Origin: an uncultured Bacteroidales bacterium
GTDB taxonomy: Bacteria > Bacteroidota > Bacteroidia > Bacteroidales > Lentimicrobiaceae
Direction: 5' to 3'
NCBI GenBank assembly: GCA_937894795.1
Contig: CALCQV010000054.1
Location: forward strand, 1 to 17,051
Length of the DNA stretch: 17,051 nt
Below are positions 1 through 8,298 of the stretch, in pieces. How positions within the stretch are numbered: the stretch's first letter is position 1; every line of letters starts with the position of its first letter. The translations under genes were made by a program, and so were the position numbers. The notes below the pieces were generated by a model. It had not been told where the DNA came from. It searched no databases and saw only the letters and a list, made by a program, of their open reading frames with translations.

Positions 1-71
1 TATTATCAATATTACAGATCAGTATTTGCATTAGCCGGCTCATTATATTTGAGCATTTTGTTATTTCAACC

Positions 72-103
72 CAAAGTTAAAAAACCATGTGCGACATTCC
101 AAA
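72..103 (-). promoter_or_regulatory. Promoter, copy A, reading out of the window
   Basis: On the minus strand TTTG (100-103) is followed 20 bases later by TAACTTTG (72-79). This fits the Bacteroidota sigma-ABfr pattern TTTG / TAnnTTTG. The same arrangement occurs at the matching place in copies B and C with different bases at the unconstrained nn positions. The start point would be near 64-66. Confidence 0.6.
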
Positions 104-164
104 TTTTTATTGAAGTTTTTTAAGTATTTATTCTCATAATAACTTTAATTGAGGCTGTAGACAA

Positions 165-252
165 GTGGGACTTGTGAGACTTGTGGGACTTGTGGAAAAC
201 TAGATTGAACAACATTGAACTACATTGAACAACCTTTGAACCACCTTTGAAC
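165..252. repeat. Two short tandem repeats after the large gene, copy A
   Basis: Positions 165-200 hold four 9-bp units of the type GTGGGACTT. Positions 203-252 hold five 10-11-bp units of the type CATTGAACAA, ending just before the stop codon of the large gene. The matching block at 4534-4650 has five and seven units, so both arrays have changed length between copies. A small inverted repeat, ACAAGT-GGG-ACTTGT (161-175), overlaps the first array and is too weak to call a terminator. Confidence 0.85.
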
Positions 253-3200
253 TTACTTTATCAAAGTAACCACCCCCCTGATCTGATTCACCTTCCCCAT
301 TCCATCCCTATAAATCACCACCCAATTATAAACCCCCGGCAACTCATCCTTCCCATCCCATCCCTTTGAAGTATCGCTGGTTTCAAAGAAGCACTGTCCC
401 CAGCGGTTGTAAATGGAGAGGTGGTACTGGCTTACAAGGTCAGGCTTTGTGATGATGGGTTTGAAGGTATCATTCAGGCCATCGCCGTTTGGTGTAAAGG
501 CATTCGGGACATACACCGGCACTGCCACATTCACCAGCATGGCGGTATCTCTTGATTCGCAGCCTTCGGTAGTTTTTATGATAACGGAGTATTCGCCTTC
601 TTCTGTTACTGTTATGAAGTAATTGGTTTCACCATTACTCCACTGGTAGGAGAAATATCCTTGCGGGGCTTCGAGGGTGTATTGGTTTTCGAAAGGAATG
701 AGAGTATCAGGGAAGTTGGCGGTGGGTGGTGGTACTACATTGAGTGTTACCGTATCTTTTACATTACAACCATAGTTATCGGTTACTGAAATGATATAAT
801 TACCTGACTGATCAGCACCCAAGTCAAATAACCATATTGGCGTGTCATTGGTTGTTGATCCATCGGGTTTTGTCCACTCAAGCGCATAAGGTGGTACTCC
901 ATAAAATATATCACCTGATATTACTGTTAAATCACCTTCACAGAGAGTTTTATCCCCATTCGTAACCACTACAGGAGGATCGCTTATAGTAACCTCTCCG
1001 TCGATTGGGTTACAAGGTATATTATTCCCGTTCTCATCCCAGAAATAGCTGCTTCCCGGAATATCCCAGTGAACTTCAGCCAATCCAGTCTGTCTTGTTT
1101 CAAATACAAGGTTGGCCAGAGTAGTTGTATCATTCAGCGTAAGCGGACTTGAACCATGCCATTCCAGTTCTACCCTGTTGGGGAATTCTGTAATAACAAG
1201 AGCCGGGTGAAACAATTCATCATAACCAATACAATCCATTAACAGACTATTGAACTGTACTGTTGCTTTAAAGTCTTTCACGCCATTAAGATTAGATACT
1301 TTTAATACGGAGGTAGCCATTTTATGCAGGCATTGCCGGTCTTTACCTGCAAGTGCCGATAACTGGTAACCGGTCTCAGAGGTAACCGTTATAGTCACTG
1401 TTGTATCACAACCATATTTATCAGTAATAGTTACATCATACACATCAGGTGCCAGTCCCTCAAAATAACCGGTATCTTGTGCGCCTCCTCCGTTGAGTTG
1501 ATAGTATAAACTATCACCTGTTGCTGTAATTGTTATTGTTCCATTCGCATTAGCACCTGTAGCATTGGTCGATCCGGTGAATGTTACTACAGGGCCTCCT
1601 GAGTTATTCACCCATACAGGATTATTATCATATATTGCTTCACAGCCCTGAGCGTCTTTTGCCCATATCATGTAATCGCCCGCGGGCAGATTATCAAAAA
1701 CACCCTGGTTGTCATGCCATGTATTCCCGCCATCGGATGAAAAAAGGAGCAGGTCGCTGAATACTGAAGTTTGAACCTCAATACTACCGTTCGATAGTCC
1801 GCAGGTGGCATTATTTCCTTCTGCTGATTCAATTATCAGGTTTGCATCCGTATTAATTACATTAAATGGAGTTGGAACTTGTGTAACACATCCGGTAGTG
1901 TCGATTACAGTCAGAAAGTAATTGCCAACCGGCAGGTCTGAAATCTCAATTTCTGTTCCAACCAGATTTCCATTGCCATCATGCCATTCAACAGTTGCAG
2001 CCGGTGATACCTGAATACCTCTTATAGCACCGGTGCTGTTACCACAAGTGGTGTTAGAGATCTGAACATTTGAAATATCAAGAAAAACAGGCGGATACAA
2101 GCCAATATGTATAGTATCGGAGCCATAACATCCTAGGTCATTACGTACTTTTACCGAATAATAACCCGTATCAGTAACCGTATAGTATTGGTTTCCCGGA
2201 GGGAATTGCTGATTCCATACATATTGTGTAAACCCAGTCCCTGCATCAAGTTGAACAGTTGTTGCCGCACACATCAGGGTATCATTCCCAAGCCAGGGCT
2301 CAGGTGCTGCAAGTACTTCTACTTCCCTCGATGTCTCTTCAATCCTTCCATCAGGATAAACAACATGAGCATGCACTTCATAATTGCCTCCTGACTGAAA
2401 AACATGTGTGGGGTTAAAATCAGTTGATGTGGTACCATCACCAAAGGACCACATTATACTATCCGGTTCAGGTATAAAGCGGTGGCGGAAAGTGAAGGGA
2501 GTTTTGGCACAAGAACCAACAAAAATAAATCGATAGAGTAGTTCCGAAGGGAATGATGGAAGTGTAGTACTATTATTTTGTGTTCCTAAGTCCACTGCAT
2601 TCTTTTGAAAGTTACAAAATGCCCCTTTTTTCCAAACATCATTAATGACGCCTAGATATCTGTTACCTTGTGGGTCGAATCCACTTGTTGATACATATAT
2701 TTTACCATCCGGAGCCAGCTGAAGATCACCGGCATTATTATTTGTATTAACATCAAGCCTGGAATTCAAAAACTCAAGTGAATCTTTTTTTGTTAAATCA
2801 TATTGATATATGAAACTATAATGTTCATTAGCAGGAACCAGATTGAGTGCATCAAATGAGATGTATAGCAGTTTAGAGTCAGGGGAAATCTCCATTCCAT
2901 AAATTCCAAAACACTCATAACAATGTTCCTTAATACGGTATTTGTGGGTGATTGTTCCGGTTACCCTATCAAAATCACATACATCAAAACTGCCATGGCT
3001 ATTTGCGCTACCCGATTGAACTGAAATAATTTTTTTTTGGTCATGAGAAACTTTCACCGGTCCACTTTGCATTGTAAGTGAGTTATAAGCAGGAGTAATT
3101 ACTGGTGGATTTATGCCGGCAGAGGTCAGGCTAAAGCAGGCCCATGCATTCGGAGAGTCAGGTTCCTGAAAACGCGTAATTATCCACCAATCAAGGTTGT

Positions 3201-3693
3201 TCGCCTGCCTGACTGCTGTAATTTTGTGTTTCGCAAATTCTCCTCCCGAAACAATTATATTTTTATTTACTATTGCACCTCTTCCATCATCGAGGGTCAT
3301 ATCAACAATGCTATACTCTAAACCTTTATGGATATCCCAAGATCCCACTGTGAAAATAAAATACCTGTCCGGATTGCCAGGATCAGGGCAAATAACTGAA
3401 GGTTGCCAATTATTAAAGTCCCCATCAAGGCCAGTACCATTCATCATTACTTCGAGGTCCTTATTCCATACAGTTTGCCCGTCAGTAAAAAAAAGCAAAT
3501 TACCATTTGTGTCAGAAATACAGTTGCTGTATTTCAACCAGCGTGGACAATCGGCTAAATGGATCGGATAGCCTGTATTGAAGTCTAATCCGTTTTGATG
3601 TCCAAAATACCAGATATTTGCCTGATTCTGAGCGTTTATATTTAACTCAATAGCAAAAAAAATGAAAAGCCAAATGGTAATTTGCTTTGACAT
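253..3693 (-). CDS. Large T9SS-exported modular surface protein (cassette 1)
   Basis: Predicted secreted protein of 1146 residues. Order seen: signal peptide (about 1-22, ending NAQ); a propeller-like region (25-390) opening with NIWYFG and carrying repeats such as SPDSKLLYIS and APDGKIYVS; a PKD domain (390-460, core WSFGDGT); an Ig-like domain (465-535); three SprB-like repeats (540-775); a cohesin-like domain (775-905); two Ig-like domains (910-1058); and a gliding-motility-type C-terminal domain (1062-1146) with VPNAFTPNGDGLND and YNRWG. That C-terminal domain class directs export through the type IX system to the cell surface or medium. I chose the ATG at 3693; a TTG five codons upstream (3708) would overlap the preceding gene and is less likely. 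The broken small gene ends 7 bp upstream, so the pair may be cotranscribed from the leader promoter at 4440-4472. Domain classes are recognised from motifs; ligand and role are unknown. Confidence 0.9.
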   Translation of the reverse strand: MSKQITIWLFIFFAIELNINAQNQANIWYFGHQNGLDFNTGYPIHLADCPRWLKYSNCISDTNGNLLFFTDGQTVWNKDLEVMMNGTGLDGDFNNWQPSVICPDPGNPDRYFIFTVGSWDIHKGLEYSIVDMTLDDGRGAIVNKNIIVSGGEFAKHKITAVRQANNLDWWIITRFQEPDSPNAWACFSLTSAGINPPVITPAYNSLTMQSGPVKVSHDQKKIISVQSGSANSHGSFDVCDFDRVTGTITHKYRIKEHCYECFGIYGMEISPDSKLLYISFDALNLVPANEHYSFIYQYDLTKKDSLEFLNSRLDVNTNNNAGDLQLAPDGKIYVSTSGFDPQGNRYLGVINDVWKKGAFCNFQKNAVDLGTQNNSTTLPSFPSELLYRFIFVGSCAKTPFTFRHRFIPEPDSIMWSFGDGTTSTDFNPTHVFQSGGNYEVHAHVVYPDGRIEETSREVEVLAAPEPWLGNDTLMCAATTVQLDAGTGFTQYVWNQQFPPGNQYYTVTDTGYYSVKVRNDLGCYGSDTIHIGLYPPVFLDISNVQISNTTCGNSTGAIRGIQVSPAATVEWHDGNGNLVGTEIEISDLPVGNYFLTVIDTTGCVTQVPTPFNVINTDANLIIESAEGNNATCGLSNGSIEVQTSVFSDLLLFSSDGGNTWHDNQGVFDNLPAGDYMIWAKDAQGCEAIYDNNPVWVNNSGGPVVTFTGSTNATGANANGTITITATGDSLYYQLNGGGAQDTGYFEGLAPDVYDVTITDKYGCDTTVTITVTSETGYQLSALAGKDRQCLHKMATSVLKVSNLNGVKDFKATVQFNSLLMDCIGYDELFHPALVITEFPNRVELEWHGSSPLTLNDTTTLANLVFETRQTGLAEVHWDIPGSSYFWDENGNNIPCNPIDGEVTISDPPVVVTNGDKTLCEGDLTVISGDIFYGVPPYALEWTKPDGSTTNDTPIWLFDLGADQSGNYIISVTDNYGCNVKDTVTLNVVPPPTANFPDTLIPFENQYTLEAPQGYFSYQWSNGETNYFITVTEEGEYSVIIKTTEGCESRDTAMLVNVAVPVYVPNAFTPNGDGLNDTFKPIITKPDLVSQYHLSIYNRWGQCFFETSDTSKGWDGKDELPGVYNWVVIYRDGMGKVNQIRGVVTLIK

Positions 3694-3700
3694 TTGATTA

Positions 3701-4090
3701 TTATTCAAGAGTTACTGGTTGAACTGGCACTCCATTTACAAAACTTTCGCAAGAGAATAATTCAGAATTTATGTATGTTCCCTTACAGATTCTCGAACTT
3801 GGATCTACAATGTATGCCTTAAGTGCATCAACAACAATTGTATAAATACTTGTATTATCATTCACGCAAAATTCAGGAATTTCGACAGATAATTGATTTG
3901 TTGTTGTCATGGAAGTAGCATAACCCTCAGCCTTTAATACTGTGCCCTCATACACTTTGACATGTACACCATAAAAAGTTCCTGTCTATGTGTAAACGCA
4001 ATCGCCATAAAGAGTAACGGGAATAGTAAATTGACTAAACCCACTCAAAGTAAGCAAAAATAATCCGGTAATCAAAATTAGTTTTTTCAT
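3701..4090 (-). pseudogene. Small secreted-protein gene broken by an in-frame TAG (cassette 1)
   Basis: The reading frame opens with an ATG at 4090 and a clear signal peptide (MKKLILITGLFLLTLSGFSQ), then meets TAG at codon 35 (3986-3988). The same frame continues open for 94 more codons to TAA at 3701-3703. The part after the stop begins TGTFYGVHVKVYE and contains four cysteines. Total length, 129 codons, is close to the intact small gene at 8299-8679 (126), and both occupy the same place between leader and large gene. Sequence likeness between the two is weak, so shared descent is inferred mainly from position and size. The state may be a true nonsense mutation, a sequencing error, or readthrough. 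A GTG at 3953-3955 could restart translation but would lack the signal peptide. No function is recognised. Confidence 0.75.
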
Positions 4091-4220
4091 GGTTGGTAAA
4101 ATTATTATTTTGGAATTTTGATCTTAATGATCATAAAAAATATGACGTTTGAAATAGTGAAGATCCCTGATGCAAGGGGATAGGAGTGCAATCATTTAAT
4201 ACTGCAAAATGATCACGCCA

Positions 4221-4433
4221 CCTAAGGAGGGAACTTCTTCAAATAACCTGATTGGAACGAGGGGAAGCATATCAATGTTAATACACTGATTACCTGCTTT
4301 TTACCCCCCCCCTATGAAAATATTGCATTGGAACACTACAGCCAGCAATAAAAATATTGAAACCTGAGTATTATCAATATTACAGATCAGTATTTGCATT
4401 AGCCGGCTCATTATATTTGAGCAATTTGTTATT
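4221..4433 (-). promoter_or_regulatory. Conserved structured leader, copy B
   Basis: The segment matches 8780-8991 along its whole length (roughly 85 % by eye). Read on the minus strand it can form hairpin H1 (4422-4406, GCTCA/TGAGC), H2 (4381-4353, 8-bp stem AATATTGA/TCAATATT), a weak H3 (4349-4322, 5 bp) and H4 (4290-4271, 8 bp with one G-U pair). A run of nine G (4312-4304 on the minus strand) lies between H3 and H4. It would be the 5' leader of the broken small gene and large gene of cassette 1. The remaining ~130 bases to the ATG at 4090 do not match copy C, and I see nothing definite in them. Confidence 0.6.
4301..4411 (-). other. Possible 36-residue leader ORF, copy B
   Basis: Starts MSRLMQILIC, has a hydrophobic middle (VSIFLLLAVVF) and ends with three glycine codons formed by the G9 tract, directly followed by TAA. 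The ATG lies about 20 bases after the expected transcription start. Copy C keeps the start and first 13 codons but is in another frame at the G tract. Differences between copies are about half amino-acid changing, so this may be chance. Confidence 0.18.
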
Positions 4434-4439
4434 TCAACC

Positions 4440-4472
4440 CAAAGGTATAAAAACCATGTGCGACATTCCAAA
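4440..4472 (-). promoter_or_regulatory. Promoter, copy B, driving cassette 1
   Basis: Minus-strand TTTG (4469-4472), 21-base spacer, then TACCTTTG (4440-4447), matching the Bacteroidota TTTG / TAnnTTTG pattern. The two elements are kept in all three copies. The leader from here to the ATG at 4090 would be about 340 nt. Confidence 0.65.
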
Positions 4473-4533
4473 TTTTTATTGAAGTTTTTATGTATTTATT
4501 CTCATAATAACTTTAATTGAGGCTTGTAGACAA

Positions 4534-4650
4534 GTGGGACTTGTGAGACTTGTGGGACTATTGGGACTAGTGGAAAACAAGATTGAACAACATTGAACTA
4601 CATTGAACAACATTGAACAACATTGAACCACCTTTGAACAACCTTTGAAC
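4534..4650. repeat. Two short tandem repeats after the large gene, copy B
   Basis: Positions 4534-4578 hold five 9-bp units (GTGGGACTT type) and 4581-4650 hold seven 10-bp units (CATTGAACAA type), against four and five in copy A. They lie in the untranslated stretch directly after the stop codon of the large gene of cassette 2. The bases 4448-4533 are AT-rich promoter surroundings with no gene. Confidence 0.85.
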
Positions 4651-7600
4651 TTACTTTATCAAAGTAACCACCCCCCTGATCTGATTCACCTTCCCCATTC
4701 CATCCCTATAAATCACCACCCAATTATAAACCCCCGGCAACTCATCCTTCCCATCCCATCCCTTTGAAGTATCGCTGGTTTCAAAGAAGCACTGTCCCCA
4801 GCGGTTGTAAATGGAGAGGTGGTACTGGCTTACAAGGTCGGGTTTTGTGATGATGGGTTTGAAGTTATCGTTTAATCCGTCACCGTTGGGAGTAAAGGCA
4901 TTCGGTACATAGACCGGCACTGCCACATTCAGCAGCATGGCGGTATCTCGTGATTCGCAGCCCTCAGTGGTCTTTATGATAACGGAGTATTCACCTTCTT
5001 CGGTTACTGTTATGAAGTAATTGGTTTCACCGTTACTCCATTCATAAGAGGCATAGCCTTGCGGGGCTTCGAGGGTATACTGGTTTTCGAAGGGAATAGG
5101 GCTTTCGGGGAAGTTGGCGGTGGGTGGTGGTATTACCTTTGCTGTTATTACTGCTGAGTCACTGCATCCCAGTGCATCGGTTACCTTTATCCGGTAATCG
5201 CCTGAATGCTCCTCTCCTGCAAAAGGTTGAAAAATCATATCCCGGGTATCAGTTCCTCCATCCGGCTTTTGCCATTGGTATTGCATTGGAGCAGTGCCTG
5301 TAAATACAGGTGCTATTATCAGCATCTCTCCTTCACAAACTGCCGGTTCATAGCCTATGGAAACAGCTGCAGGGTCATTCACCTGCATCTGGCCGGGAAC
5401 TAACTGTACATTATCAATTAATCCGTTATCACCTTCAAAATACGACTTACCGGGTGCCTGGTCCCAGGTTAACCCGCTTATGCCTGTTTCATTGGGTGTA
5501 AATACCAGCGTAAATAGTTGTTCCATGCCCTGAAGTGTTACACTGTTGCTCCCCAGCCATGTGACAACAATTTCCTGTATGGCGGGAAAATCTATTATAC
5601 TAATTCCCGGCAACTGGTTGTTAATACTTCCCGGCATATAGCCGTGACAGGTTACTTTTTGTGCTTCATACTTCATTATAGCCTTAAATGACCTTATGCT
5701 GTTGAAGTTATCAACCATCACCGGTATGTGCAGTTTCTGGGTGCGGCATATGGTATCATTTCCTGCTATGGCCGACAGGATAAACCCCTGCAGGTGTTCC
5801 ACCCATATGCTGTCTTCAACAAAACACCCATTCTCATCTTCTACCCTATAATGATACATCCCTGCTTCAAGTCCGTTAAACACCCCTGAGTCCTGTGGTG
5901 TGCCGTTTTCAAGTATGTAAGTAAGAGTTCCAAAGCCGGTTGCAGTTATTGTTATCTTACCATCGGCATTATTATCCGTTTCGGGCTCTGAGGTTGCTGA
6001 CACTTCAGGACCCGGCAAGTCAGCTATAGTTACAGGATTAAACTCAAACACAGCCTGGCATCCGGTGGTATCAATTACCCTTACTCTTATAAAGAAAGGC
6101 ATTGCCGGGGATAGGTTTGTAAAAATACTATCGTTACTCCATGTACCTCCATCATCAACAGAGTATTGTAGTTTTTCTCCCAAACCGCTAACAGCTCTTA
6201 TGGTGATGGTGCCATTGTTGGATCCGCAATACGAAGGAGTGCTTTTCACCGTGTCAATCAATACTTCGCCTGCATCCCTGATGTAATACTGACCAAGCAG
6301 GTTGGTGCAACCATTCCCATCGCTCGACCACAAGTAATAATTACCAACCGGCATATTAATGAGATCGTATCCTGCTGCAATAAAGTTGTTGTACCCATCG
6401 CGCCATTCAACATTGACCGGTTCAACTCCTGTGGCAGTTAATCCAGTTATAGCACCCCTGCTTCCTCCACAGGTAGTGGGAGAAATAACCAGACTATCAG
6501 TATTTAGAACCGGTGGAGCAAAGTAATCAACCCTTATAGAATCCCTGCCAATACAACCTTCAGCATTAGTCACATCCACCCAGTAAACTCCGGTATCAGC
6601 CACACTGATTGATTGAGTGGTTTCGCCGGTTATCCATTGATAACTATCAAAAGCAGCTGAGGTTAATATAGTTGACCCTCCAATACAAATTTCCTTATCT
6701 TCTCCCAATGCCGGGTTGGGCGGTAGTCCAATTGTAATGTTTTTAATTGTGGTATCAGACCTGTCGCCCGGCCAATAAGCAATAAGCTTGATCTCATAAT
6801 TACCCGGGGAACTATAAACATGTGTCGGGTTAATCAGGCTGGAAGTATCCATGTTTCCTGAAGCTGCATCCCCAAAGTTCCAGTAGACACTATCAGGCAA
6901 AGGCCATATATTGGAAGTGAATTCCACAGGCTGGTTAGCACAGAGGTGCTGGGCATTGAAATAAGCAAAGTACTTTTGGATCATTTGGGGGAGATTAAAT
7001 GTAACTTCTCTACCAGCTAACGAGAAACTTTGATATTGATAGTTGCAAAACAAACCCCTTTCATTAGGGTTATTAATGATACTCAAATAAGGATCATTTA
7101 ACCTTCCACCATAAATTTTACTATCTGGTCCAGTCTGAAGCACTTCCACTAATCCATTGCCGGCAATTTTTGCTGATAAATTAAATTGTAATGAATCGAT
7201 ATGTGAGGTTTCATACTGATAAATTGGCTTTTCATATGAACCATCATGATATGGAGCCGAAACATATAATAATTTAGAATCAGGCGAAAATTCTAAAGCT
7301 ACAGGTGCATAATAAAAAATACCATCATCAGGTGGATCAACCCCAAACAGATGAGTATAAAGCCCAGTTTCAATGTTGAAATCACCAATTTCGAAGAGTG
7401 CAACATTGCCGTATGCAGTTGCCATTTTTTTTCCATCCGGACTAACATTTAACTCCCCCCAAATTTGATTCTGCCATGGGACACTGGTTGAAATATCAAT
7501 CCACTTAAAACTTTCACTCACAACAGTATTAGGACTTATACCAGTTGGAGTTAACAAAAATGATACAAATTTATCACCGGGGAAAACTCTTGTTATAAAC

Positions 7601-8130
7601 CATATATCGCGATTGTTTTTATGCCTGACACTAGTGAGCTTATCCATTGCTTTTCCTGGAACCGGAAGGGGTATAGTGACATTTTTTTCTGTTACATCCC
7701 CAAAACCATTATCGAGTGTCATATCCACTATAGTATAGTACAATCCACTTCCTGGTATAAGATTCAAATTATTTTCAGGATAATAAACAGTAATAATGTA
7801 GTATAAATTCTTACTGTTTGGAACGGGCAGTATTATTGGACCTTTGGTTTCACTCCCGGAAATCAGATCAATTCCATGAAGCATTTGGGCATGATTTCTT
7901 TTAAAGACCTGAGAACCATCCGTATAAAATAATAAGTTCCCCAGGGAATCACTGACAGAGGCACTACTCCCACCCCACCAGTTTGCGCCGGGCGGTAATA
8001 GTACAGGGCTGCCGCTATTAAATGTTACTGCAGCACTTTTACCAAAGTACCAGTTGTTCCATTCACCCTGGGCGAATAAGCTTAATGAGATTAAAGTTAA
8101 ACTTACAATTAAAAATATATTCTTTTTCAT
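4651..8130 (-). CDS. Large T9SS-exported modular surface protein (cassette 2)
   Basis: A 1159-residue paralogue of the protein at 253-3693 with the same domain order. It has a signal peptide (1-21, LSLFAQ); a propeller-like region (24-390) opening NNWYFG, with SPDGKKMAT and SPDSKLLYVS motifs; PKD (395-465, VYWNFGD, PTHVYSSPGNYE); Ig-like (470-540); three SprB-like repeats (545-780, first with TTCGGSRGAI); a cohesin-like domain (785-920, IPVMVDNFNSIRSFKAIMKYE); two Ig-like domains (920-1065); and a type IX C-terminal domain (1070-1159, VPNAFTPNGDGLND). The last 159 residues match the cassette-1 protein at 152 positions with no gap, whereas the N-terminal two thirds share only the fold-level pattern. 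It has its own promoter candidate 20 bp upstream (8150-8157) after a terminator. Export to the cell surface follows from the C-terminal domain class; binding target is unknown. Confidence 0.92.
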   Translation of the reverse strand: MKKNIFLIVSLTLISLSLFAQGEWNNWYFGKSAAVTFNSGSPVLLPPGANWWGGSSASVSDSLGNLLFYTDGSQVFKRNHAQMLHGIDLISGSETKGPIILPVPNSKNLYYIITVYYPENNLNLIPGSGLYYTIVDMTLDNGFGDVTEKNVTIPLPVPGKAMDKLTSVRHKNNRDIWFITRVFPGDKFVSFLLTPTGISPNTVVSESFKWIDISTSVPWQNQIWGELNVSPDGKKMATAYGNVALFEIGDFNIETGLYTHLFGVDPPDDGIFYYAPVALEFSPDSKLLYVSAPYHDGSYEKPIYQYETSHIDSLQFNLSAKIAGNGLVEVLQTGPDSKIYGGRLNDPYLSIINNPNERGLFCNYQYQSFSLAGREVTFNLPQMIQKYFAYFNAQHLCANQPVEFTSNIWPLPDSVYWNFGDAASGNMDTSSLINPTHVYSSPGNYEIKLIAYWPGDRSDTTIKNITIGLPPNPALGEDKEICIGGSTILTSAAFDSYQWITGETTQSISVADTGVYWVDVTNAEGCIGRDSIRVDYFAPPVLNTDSLVISPTTCGGSRGAITGLTATGVEPVNVEWRDGYNNFIAAGYDLINMPVGNYYLWSSDGNGCTNLLGQYYIRDAGEVLIDTVKSTPSYCGSNNGTITIRAVSGLGEKLQYSVDDGGTWSNDSIFTNLSPAMPFFIRVRVIDTTGCQAVFEFNPVTIADLPGPEVSATSEPETDNNADGKITITATGFGTLTYILENGTPQDSGVFNGLEAGMYHYRVEDENGCFVEDSIWVEHLQGFILSAIAGNDTICRTQKLHIPVMVDNFNSIRSFKAIMKYEAQKVTCHGYMPGSINNQLPGISIIDFPAIQEIVVTWLGSNSVTLQGMEQLFTLVFTPNETGISGLTWDQAPGKSYFEGDNGLIDNVQLVPGQMQVNDPAAVSIGYEPAVCEGEMLIIAPVFTGTAPMQYQWQKPDGGTDTRDMIFQPFAGEEHSGDYRIKVTDALGCSDSAVITAKVIPPPTANFPESPIPFENQYTLEAPQGYASYEWSNGETNYFITVTEEGEYSVIIKTTEGCESRDTAMLLNVAVPVYVPNAFTPNGDGLNDNFKPIITKPDLVSQYHLSIYNRWGQCFFETSDTSKGWDGKDELPGVYNWVVIYRDGMGKVNQIRGVVTLIK

Positions 8131-8149
8131 TATTAATAAAAGGCTAAGT

Positions 8150-8157
8150 CAAAGATA
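8150..8157 (-). promoter_or_regulatory. -7 element TATCTTTG for the large gene of cassette 2
   Basis: The minus-strand octamer fits TAnnTTTG exactly and lies 20 bases before the ATG. I find no clear TTTG at the -33 position. A terminator hairpin lies just upstream, which favours a separate promoter here. Confidence 0.42.
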
Positions 8158-8221
8158 ATATATTCTAGGGTCTAATGAGATTTAACCAGTGACTATTCCT
8201 ACCTTAAAACAAGTTAATAAG

Positions 8222-8261
8222 AAGAATAGGAAACTCAAGTAACTTAAAGTTCCCTATTCTT
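8222..8261 (-). terminator. Terminator between small and large gene of cassette 2
   Basis: Read on the minus strand, AAGAATAGGGAACT and AGTTTCCTATTCTT form a 14-bp stem with one G-U pair and a 12-base loop, followed by a moderately U-rich run. On the plus strand the G-U pair would be an A-C mismatch, so the minus-strand reading is better. It starts 37 bases after the stop of the small gene. An A-rich flank on the other side may make it work in both directions. Confidence 0.65.
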
Positions 8262-8298
8262 TTATTTTTGATATTAGAGGTACAGGTAATATTAAGAT

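Larger units (their letters stand above)
1..252 (-). repeat. Cassette-boundary repeat, copy A (cut by window edge)
   Basis: This stretch matches 4369-4650 (copy B) nearly base for base, with only a handful of differences and two short copy-number changes. Its first ~130 bases also match 8927-9070 (copy C) more loosely. Read on the minus strand it holds, in order, short tandem repeats after the stop of the large gene, a promoter, and the first part of a conserved leader that runs off the left end. Because copies B and C each lead into a small secreted-protein gene, copy A probably leads into another cassette beyond position 1. It contains no gene within the window. Confidence 0.85.

Noticed and set aside
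161..175. ACAAGT-GGG-ACTTGT as terminator of the cassette-1 large gene
   Set aside because: A 6-bp stem with a 3-base loop and no U-run; it arises from the nonamer repeats.
165..252. Short direct repeats resembling a CRISPR array
   Set aside because: Units of 9-11 bp are joined directly, without spacers of constant length, and no cas gene is near.
3694..3708. TTG at 3708 as start of the cassette-1 large protein
   Set aside because: It adds only five polar residues before a normal signal peptide and overlaps the upstream frame; the ATG at 3693 is a better start.
3986..3988. TAG read as pyrrolysine or another recoded residue
   Set aside because: No pylT/pylS or recoding signal is in the window, and the product is a small secreted protein with no reason for recoding; mutation or sequencing error is simpler.
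4221..4650. Boundary repeat as an insertion sequence or MITE
   Set aside because: No terminal inverted repeats, target-site duplication or transposase frame is seen, and every full copy sits precisely in front of the same kind of gene pair.
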